This document shows positions 8,436 to 14,020 of a DNA stretch of 14,020 nt, piece by piece (the first letter of the stretch is position 1; every line of letters starts with the position of its first letter). This DNA is from Oscillospiraceae bacterium (GTDB taxonomy: Bacteria; Bacillota; Clostridia; Oscillospirales; Ruminococcaceae), in assembly GCA_009782665.1 (NCBI GenBank), contig WRIP01000021.1:1-14020 (forward strand), written 5' to 3'. Both the position numbers and the translations under genes were made by a program. The notes beneath the pieces are model-generated. The model saw nothing but the letters and a program-made list of their open reading frames with translations. It had not been told where the DNA came from and did not search any database.

Positions 8436-9545
8436 ATGGAGTTAATTGTTTCAGAATTCACAGGAGAAATGCAACAAAGAATCATAGAACGATTGAACAC
8501 AGAGCTATTAACAACAGGCAAATTCACCAAAGATCAAGTCAGTGTCTCTCCTCATGTAATGTCATCTTTGATATTATCTGGGAGTACAATTGGAACAGCA
8601 TTATCTGCTAAGATGTCGTCGAAGGTATTTATGTCAACAGCAGTTGATCCAAGTCTACTGATGAAAGTAGGGGATGGTGTTACTTCAGCAGTACTAGGTC
8701 CTAGTGGAAAAATCGTTTCTCAGGCACCTTTTATACAGGTTGCAAGTTCTATGTCAACGGTTGCTCCCATAATGGCAATGCAAGCAATCTCTACTATCAT
8801 GATGCTTCAACAGTTTAGCATTATGGACAAGAAGCTGGATGAGATTAAAGGGACAATAGATACTATACTCGCACGCCATGAAGCAACTGAAATTGCTGAG
8901 TTATTTTCAGCTGGCAGTATCATTGATGAGCTATATTTGCAATACGATGAGACAGGAAATTTCTCTAACGATATGCTCATCCGTTTAGCTTTGGCAGAAC
9001 GAGATGCTATGGTCCTATCTCGCAGATATGAGTTACTGGATAATATTGGAGAAGGGGATGCTACATCATTAAACCTCGACAGTTACGATACCTATTGTGC
9101 TATGCTGGCCTCTTTCTTAAACCTGCGAGTCAAGTATCTACGAACCAGTGTCGACCTACAGGAAAACCCACAGTTCATTGCTACATCATCAGAAACATTT
9201 AATAGAGTACTGAAAGAATCCATTAATTCATGGGACAATCAGTTAAGTAAATCCACCAGAATAAAGAAGGATATCGATGAACTCTCTGCTCAGGTCGAAA
9301 ATGCTAATCTGATTCAAAGGATTACCCAAACTTCGGTAAAAGAATTATCCCGCAGAAAGGATGAATACACTGCAGTAATGGAAAAAGAACGCGTGATAAT
9401 AGATGATTTCCATACTCTAATAACTACAGCAAAAGAGATTGCGACTTCTGATAATACAAAAGCTATACCTAACCTCATATACTGGAGTGATTCTGATGGT
9501 GAACATTGTATTGCCACAAACGAGAATTTGCTATTGGCAGTATGA
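8436..9545 (+). CDS. Unrecognised helical protein with one long hydrophobic segment
   Basis: This encodes 369 residues; I do not recognise the family. It has no signal peptide. Residues about 40-60 are small and moderately hydrophobic. Residues 98-128 form a long, Met-rich hydrophobic stretch (VAPIMAMQAISTIMMLQQF), followed at once by an amphipathic helix (MDKKLDEIKGTIDTILARH). The rest looks almost entirely helical, and about 270-330 has the heptad-like charge pattern of a coiled coil (IKKDIDELSAQVENA). A central hydrophobic segment between long helices occurs in alpha-helical pore-forming proteins and in membrane-associated helical proteins, but this is only a resemblance in layout. It lies in the same direction between the transferase and the carrier protein, with 76-bp and 161-bp gaps, so it may or may not belong to the NRPS operon. 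No clear ribosome binding site precedes the ATG. Confidence 0.65.
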   Translation: MELIVSEFTGEMQQRIIERLNTELLTTGKFTKDQVSVSPHVMSSLILSGSTIGTALSAKMSSKVFMSTAVDPSLLMKVGDGVTSAVLGPSGKIVSQAPFIQVASSMSTVAPIMAMQAISTIMMLQQFSIMDKKLDEIKGTIDTILARHEATEIAELFSAGSIIDELYLQYDETGNFSNDMLIRLALAERDAMVLSRRYELLDNIGEGDATSLNLDSYDTYCAMLASFLNLRVKYLRTSVDLQENPQFIATSSETFNRVLKESINSWDNQLSKSTRIKKDIDELSAQVENANLIQRITQTSVKELSRRKDEYTAVMEKERVIIDDFHTLITTAKEIATSDNTKAIPNLIYWSDSDGEHCIATNENLLLAV

Positions 9546-9653
9546 ACTCACAGGAGTAAAAGGTTTAGCAGTGACTCACAGCAAATGCATGTAATGGAAG
9601 TGAATGTAAGAAGAATAGGAATCTGACACTCGAAGAGTGTTGAGAAGCACTAA

Positions 9654-9682
9654 CCATAATGTCATAGATTATGACATTATGG
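9654..9682. promoter_or_regulatory. Perfect 13-bp inverted repeat upstream of the carrier protein gene, candidate operator
   Basis: CCATAATGTCATA pairs perfectly with TATGACATTATGG around a GAT centre, ending 24 bp before the carrier protein ATG. It is AT-rich and lacks a following T-run, so it looks more like a regulator-binding site than a terminator of the preceding gene, although termination is not excluded. A smaller hairpin, ACACTC-GAA-GAGTGT (9626-9640), lies just upstream. Confidence 0.5.
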
Positions 9683-9706
9683 AACGACAAATATACTGGA
9701 GGAGTT

Positions 9707-9931
9707 ATGCTAGAGAAGGTAATAGAAGTAATCAAAAACACATATCGTAGACCGGATATCATACTGACCGCAGATACCAATCTGCTGGATGATCTGAATT
9801 TGAATTCACTTGAGATAGCAGAGCTAATGTGTGCATTTGAAGATGAGTTTGAAATAGAGATCCCTGACCGGGTACTGGCAGGGTTTCAACTGGTAAAAGA
9901 CATAGTGGAGTACATCGAAAAACAGGTTTAG
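9707..9931 (+). CDS. Stand-alone acyl/peptidyl carrier protein
   Basis: This encodes 74 residues from the ATG at 9707, chosen because GGAGG (9698-9702) lies directly upstream and because the length then fits the carrier protein family. The earlier in-frame ATG at 9671 lies inside an inverted repeat and has no ribosome binding site. The four-helix carrier fold is recognisable. The phosphopantetheine serine is S34 in DDLNLNSLEIAEL; the usual Asp before the serine is Asn here. The acidic helix after it (MCAFEDEFEIEIPD) is typical of acyl carrier proteins and of DltC-like carriers. It sits 27 bp before the NRPS, so the two are almost certainly translated together. I infer that it holds the acyl starter made by the ligase at 6028 and presents it to the first condensation domain. 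Confidence 0.88.
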   Translation: MLEKVIEVIKNTYRRPDIILTADTNLLDDLNLNSLEIAELMCAFEDEFEIEIPDRVLAGFQLVKDIVEYIEKQV

Positions 9932-9958
9932 TTATTCGTCTAGGCAAGGAGTAAAGAG

Positions 9959-12900
9959 ATGAGCGAGATTGATTATGACCTTTTAGCACTATCGCATCCA
10001 CAAAAGAGAATCTGGTACTCGGAACAGCTGCAGCCCGGTACCGGAATGTGGAACAATGCCGGAACTGTAAAGATCTTCGGTGAGATTGATTTCAACCTAC
10101 TGGAACAGGCAGTAAACATCGTCATTGAGAAATGCGAGTCACTGCGAACCCGCATATCCGATTCAAAAGATGTGACATTGCAATATATCCAGCCGTTTGA
10201 GTATGCCAAACTCGAGCTTATAGATTTCTCAAACAAGACTACCGAAGAGGTCTATCAATGGGATAGAGAGCAGTCGGTTGTTGCGACTAAATTCGTCGAC
10301 AGTAACCTCTTCTATTTTGCAATGCTGAAACTAGAGCATAACCAAGCCGGCCTATATATCAGAATAAACCACCTTATCTCGGATGCCTGGTCGATAGTAC
10401 TGCTAATTAACCATATCACCGAGACATATGATAATCTACTACTTGGAGATCATCTGCCGATTTCAGAGTTTCGACCCTACACCGACTACATCGACGCAGA
10501 ACAAGCATACCTGAACTCCAAACGGAGTCAGAATGACAGTAACTACTGGAAAGAAAAGTACAGTGTCATCCCAGAGTTTCTGAGTCTTAAGACCAAATAC
10601 GACAACGTACGCGAGAATGCAGCCGAAAGGAAAACCTATGTCACCTCGGGTGATATCGCAAAAGACGTTAAAGAATACTGCAAGACCAATCGGGTATCGG
10701 TATTTTCCTTTATGGTCAGCCTGTTAGGTATCTACCTGCATCGTATCACCGGTAAAACCGATTTTGTCATCGGTACCTCCATACTGAATCGTGTCAATGA
10801 GGATGAAAAAAACACCTTCGGTATGTTTGTCAGTACCGTTCCTCTAAGGGTCACCATAGACCCAGAGATGCCATTCAGAGAATTCCACCAATCTCAGGCA
10901 ACAGAAATAATCTCTTCGCTGAGACATCAAAAATATCCATATAATCTACTGATGGAGGAGATAAGAAAGAACAACCGGGGAGTGGACAGCCTCTTTGAGA
11001 TAACCCTATCCTTCCAGAATGCTAGTCTAGCCAAAGACACTACGGGATTTCAGTATGAAGTCAGATGGCACTCACCACTAGCTCAAACCAACAGTCTCGA
11101 TATTCACCTCAACGACCGTGAGGGTGATGACATCTTTGTCTGGGACTACAACTACCTGACCTCGCTGTTCAGCGATAGTGATATTGACCTGATGCAAGAC
11201 TATCTCGCCAACCTGCTGTTAGAGGTCCTAGCTGACCCAGATATCGCAGTCAAGGATATTAAGCTGATGTCTGAGGCACAACAGCAACAGCTACTGCAGG
11301 ATATGAGAGGAGAACAGGGTAAGAGACAGGCTGCAGCTACATTGATTGAACAGTTTGAGGACAGGGTTAGACGCAACCCCGATGCCGTTACCCTAATCAC
11401 CGAACAGACACAATACACTGCAAGGCAGCTTGACGAAAAGGCAAACGGTGTGGCAGCCTACTTGATGCCACTCGGTGCAAAAGTTGATCAACCCATCATC
11501 GTAATGATGAACAAAGGTCATGCCCTCATCAGCTCGATACTCGGTATCCTCAAGTCCTCTGCTGCTTTTCTACCGCTCGCACCCGAAACACCGGCAGAAA
11601 GAGTCAAGGTTATCTGCAGACGTTGTAAGGCGCGGATTGCCATTGTCGACAAAGAGTACGCCGAGTATTTCCCAAAAAACGTCAAGGTCATCACGTCTGA
11701 TGAGATCAAAGAGATAGCACCTCAACCACAAGCACTCACCACCACACATTCACCGACTTCACTAGCATATATTATCTTCACTTCGGGTACTACAGGTGAA
11801 CCCAAAGGGGTTATGATAGAGAATCATAGCGTTGCTAGATTTGTCGAAAATTACAGTGATATCATGGATATGTCTGAAGGGATCACCACCCTAGCTGTAG
11901 ACTCAATCTCCTTCGATATCTTTATCATTGAGATATTCCCGGCGTTGGTCGGTGGTGCAGTTCTAGTGCTAGCAACCGATGAAGAGAGTAAGCTCCCGGA
12001 TGAAATAGCAAAATTGGTGTTGGATAACAACGGAAACAGCTTCATGTGTACCCCGTCACGTATGTCGATGCTGCTCAGCCAGTGTCCTCCTGATACATTC
12101 TATGATATTAGACAGATAATGCTAGGCGGTGAAGCACTCTCTGCCTCGTTGGTCAAACGCTTCCGTGAACTGTCTAAAGGTCGAATCTACAATTTCTATG
12201 GTCCGACCGAAACCACCATAGGTGTCACATTCAAAGAGATTACCGATGAGGAGATAAATATAGGTCGACCAATGCAGGATGTCTCGGCATATATTCTATC
12301 GGATAACCTGATGTTGGCACCTAGAGGGTCGACCGGGGAACTGTATATCGCCGGAGATTGTCTAGCACGCGGATATATTGGCAACCAAGCCGAAACAGAC
12401 AGAGTTTTTCTACCAGATCCCTTCAACCCTGGTAAACGCATGTACAAGACTGGTGACGTAGTCAGCCTGTCGGATAACAACGAGATAATATATATCGGGC
12501 GTAGTGACTCTCAGGTTAAGATTCGAGGATTTAGAATTGAACTGGACGAAATACAGACACGATTGTTTCAGATAGAGGGAATTGATGACTGTGTGGTCAT
12601 CGATCTCGAGAATGAGAACAAAGAAAAGTATCTGGTCGCATATATCTGTGGCGATAACACCCCAACGAGAAGTGAAATCCGCACAATTCTAGGTCAATCG
12701 CTCCCATACTATATGGTACCGGCATACTTCGTCAGATTGCCGGAGATACCGCTCACCACCAACGGGAAGCTTAATCGCCGTGCTCTACCCGAACCCGATA
12801 GGCAGAACGAAGATATTGTCATCACCGACCGTACTGTCGCACCGCGTACCAAAACCGAGATACTATTAGCAGACTTATGGTCCCATGCATTAGGCGTGAA

Positions 12901-14020
12901 GGTAAACGACCGAAACGATAATTTCTTCGAACTCGGCGGCAACTCACTCAACATCATTGCGGTAGCAGCAGCAGTCCGCAGCTACTTCGATCTTGAGGTA
13001 TCGCTCAAGGAGGTATATGCCGATCCTACACTTAAAGCCTATGCCGCACTCATCGACAAGGCAGTGGCAGGAGACGAATATATTCCCATTGCCAAAACCG
13101 AACTGCAACGGGACTATCCCGCTTCTGCTGCTCAACGCCGGGTGTTCATGCTTCGCGGTATCGACGATGAAAGCATCGTATATAACATGCCGGGAGCTCT
13201 TCGAATTCAGGGAAAACTCGATCTTAAGCGCCTCAAAGCCGCTTATAGAACAATTGTGGCACGACATGAATCGCTCAGAACCGGTATCTTTATGCGAGGC
13301 GGTGAGCTTCGTCAGAAGGTCCATGCCAAGGTGGCAGTGGATATTATGAGTCATAGTGCGACCCATAAACAGCTGCCGACCATGCTCAAAGGCTTCATTC
13401 AACCCTTTGATATCTCCCGTCCTCCGCTCATGAGAATCGAGCATGTGGCACTTTCTGATGATGAGCACGTACTGTTCATCGATATGCATCATATCATCTC
13501 AGACGGAATCTCATACGAATTAGTAGTATCACAGTTAACCGATGCATATGAAGGCAGAGCTCTGCCAGAAGAGAAACTCCGATATACCGACTATGCCGTC
13601 TGGCAGGCGGATTTCTTCACCACACTGAGTATGCAGCGTCAGAAGGATTACTGGCAGCAACAACTTGGTGGTGAACTGCCACAACTGTCGTTGCGTACCG
13701 ATGTACCTCGACACAGCCATCAACAGTTCATCGGTAAACGCAGCAGTTTCCGTATCACTAGAAGAATGCAAAACGATATACATCGCTTTGCCAGAAGTAA
13801 AGCACTCACTCCATATACCGTCATGCTCTCAGCATTCTATATCATGCTGGCCCGATATACTTCGGATGAAGATATCATAATCGGAACCCCCTCAGCCGGA
13901 CGAAATCGTGAAGAGCTAACCGATATTGTAGGGATGTTTGTCAACACATTAGCACTCAGAACCCGTCCGGAAGGAACCAAGAGTTGCAGTGACTTCATGA
14001 AGGAGGTACAGAGTACCGTT
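9959..14020 (+). CDS. Nonribosomal peptide synthetase, C-A-T-C..., open at the right edge
   Basis: An AAGGAG site (9946-9951) precedes the ATG at 9959. The frame is open for 1354 codons with no stop before the window ends. Residues 1-450 are a condensation domain with the variant active site NHLISDAWS (catalytic His138). An adenylation domain spans about 460-945, with FTSGTTGEPKG near 606, FDIFIIEIF (Asp653), NFYGPTETTIG, ARGYIG, YKTGD, VKIRGFRIELDEI and the A10 lysine K937 in TTNGKLNRR. A carrier domain follows, with LGGNSL (Ser996). A second condensation domain starts near 1052, has the standard MHHIISDG (His1177-His1178), and is cut by the window edge after VGMFVNTLALR. The first domain has an acyl carrier protein just upstream and no module before it, so it probably performs starter acylation. 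My manual specificity code for the A domain is D-I-I-C-M-G-F-I-G-K, which I cannot match to a known amino acid. At least one more module must lie downstream. Confidence 0.93.
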   Translation, partial: MSEIDYDLLALSHPQKRIWYSEQLQPGTGMWNNAGTVKIFGEIDFNLLEQAVNIVIEKCESLRTRISDSKDVTLQYIQPFEYAKLELIDFSNKTTEEVYQWDREQSVVATKFVDSNLFYFAMLKLEHNQAGLYIRINHLISDAWSIVLLINHITETYDNLLLGDHLPISEFRPYTDYIDAEQAYLNSKRSQNDSNYWKEKYSVIPEFLSLKTKYDNVRENAAERKTYVTSGDIAKDVKEYCKTNRVSVFSFMVSLLGIYLHRITGKTDFVIGTSILNRVNEDEKNTFGMFVSTVPLRVTIDPEMPFREFHQSQATEIISSLRHQKYPYNLLMEEIRKNNRGVDSLFEITLSFQNASLAKDTTGFQYEVRWHSPLAQTNSLDIHLNDREGDDIFVWDYNYLTSLFSDSDIDLMQDYLANLLLEVLADPDIAVKDIKLMSEAQQQQLLQDMRGEQGKRQAAATLIEQFEDRVRRNPDAVTLITEQTQYTARQLDEKANGVAAYLMPLGAKVDQPIIVMMNKGHALISSILGILKSSAAFLPLAPETPAERVKVICRRCKARIAIVDKEYAEYFPKNVKVITSDEIKEIAPQPQALTTTHSPTSLAYIIFTSGTTGEPKGVMIENHSVARFVENYSDIMDMSEGITTLAVDSISFDIFIIEIFPALVGGAVLVLATDEESKLPDEIAKLVLDNNGNSFMCTPSRMSMLLSQCPPDTFYDIRQIMLGGEALSASLVKRFRELSKGRIYNFYGPTETTIGVTFKEITDEEINIGRPMQDVSAYILSDNLMLAPRGSTGELYIAGDCLARGYIGNQAETDRVFLPDPFNPGKRMYKTGDVVSLSDNNEIIYIGRSDSQVKIRGFRIELDEIQTRLFQIEGIDDCVVIDLENENKEKYLVAYICGDNTPTRSEIRTILGQSLPYYMVPAYFVRLPEIPLTTNGKLNRRALPEPDRQNEDIVITDRTVAPRTKTEILLADLWSHALGVKVNDRNDNFFELGGNSLNIIAVAAAVRSYFDLEVSLKEVYADPTLKAYAALIDKAVAGDEYIPIAKTELQRDYPASAAQRRVFMLRGIDDESIVYNMPGALRIQGKLDLKRLKAAYRTIVARHESLRTGIFMRGGELRQKVHAKVAVDIMSHSATHKQLPTMLKGFIQPFDISRPPLMRIEHVALSDDEHVLFIDMHHIISDGISYELVVSQLTDAYEGRALPEEKLRYTDYAVWQADFFTTLSMQRQKDYWQQQLGGELPQLSLRTDVPRHSHQQFIGKRSSFRITRRMQNDIHRFARSKALTPYTVMLSAFYIMLARYTSDEDIIIGTPSAGRNREELTDIVGMFVNTLALRTRPEGTKSCSDFMKEVQSTV

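Noticed and set aside
8416..8445. Nine-codon open frame overlapping the start of the unknown helical gene
   Set aside because: It is too short and has no ribosome binding site, and nothing distinguishes it from chance.
9671..9706. Earlier start for the carrier protein
   Set aside because: It lies inside an inverted repeat without a ribosome binding site, and the 9707 start has GGAGG and gives the usual length.
12944..13492. Open frame of 182 codons on the minus strand
   Set aside because: It lies opposite the NRPS second condensation domain, whose plus-strand motifs (MHHIISDG, DYW) are unmistakable. The minus-strand translation has no recognisable motif.

Overview
The window looks like chromosomal DNA from a host-associated anaerobe of the Bacillota, probably a clostridial lineage. 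The reasons are moderate-to-low GC with frequent ATA and AGA codons, AGGAG-type ribosome binding sites, surface proteins built from InlB-type and MucBP-like repeats, a YfhO-family membrane protein, and a gut-Firmicutes-style NRPS locus. The standard genetic code fits every long frame. The exact family cannot be read from the sequence alone; an Anaerovoracaceae-like or coriobacterial host remains possible.

Region 1 (1-4357) holds two surface-protein genes in the same direction. The first (182-2935, probably already open before the window) encodes a long repeat-rich protein with a Cys4 zinc-ribbon-like motif, InlB-type modules and four tandem 68-residue repeats. The second (3238-4296) encodes a smaller protein with a clear signal peptide. 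Both end in the same three-helix C-terminal membrane domain, and each is followed by a strong hairpin whose stem is almost the same sequence (2964-3002 and 4321-4357). Region 2 (4485-5805) is a YfhO-type membrane protein remnant that lacks its N-terminal half and is broken by two single-base frameshifts.

Region 3 (about 5880 to the end) looks like a nonribosomal lipopeptide cluster. In order it carries a stand-alone acyl-activating AMP ligase, an Sfp-type phosphopantetheinyl transferase, an unrecognised helical protein with one long hydrophobic stretch, a stand-alone acyl carrier protein, and a large NRPS open at the right edge (C-A-T-C...). A coherent reading is that the ligase activates a fatty acid and loads it on the carrier protein. 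The transferase arms the carriers, and the first condensation domain joins the acyl chain to the first amino acid. The second condensation domain then extends to a module outside the window. Substrate and product are not determined. Perfect inverted repeats lie upstream of the ligase (5883-5902) and upstream of the carrier protein (9654-9682) and are candidate operators.

Three separate frame breaks (near 92-94, 5268-5272 and 5404-5409) can each be repaired by adding one base to a short homopolymer. This suggests either assembly error or real decay confined to the left part of the window. No tRNA, rRNA, CRISPR array, transposase or integrase was seen.
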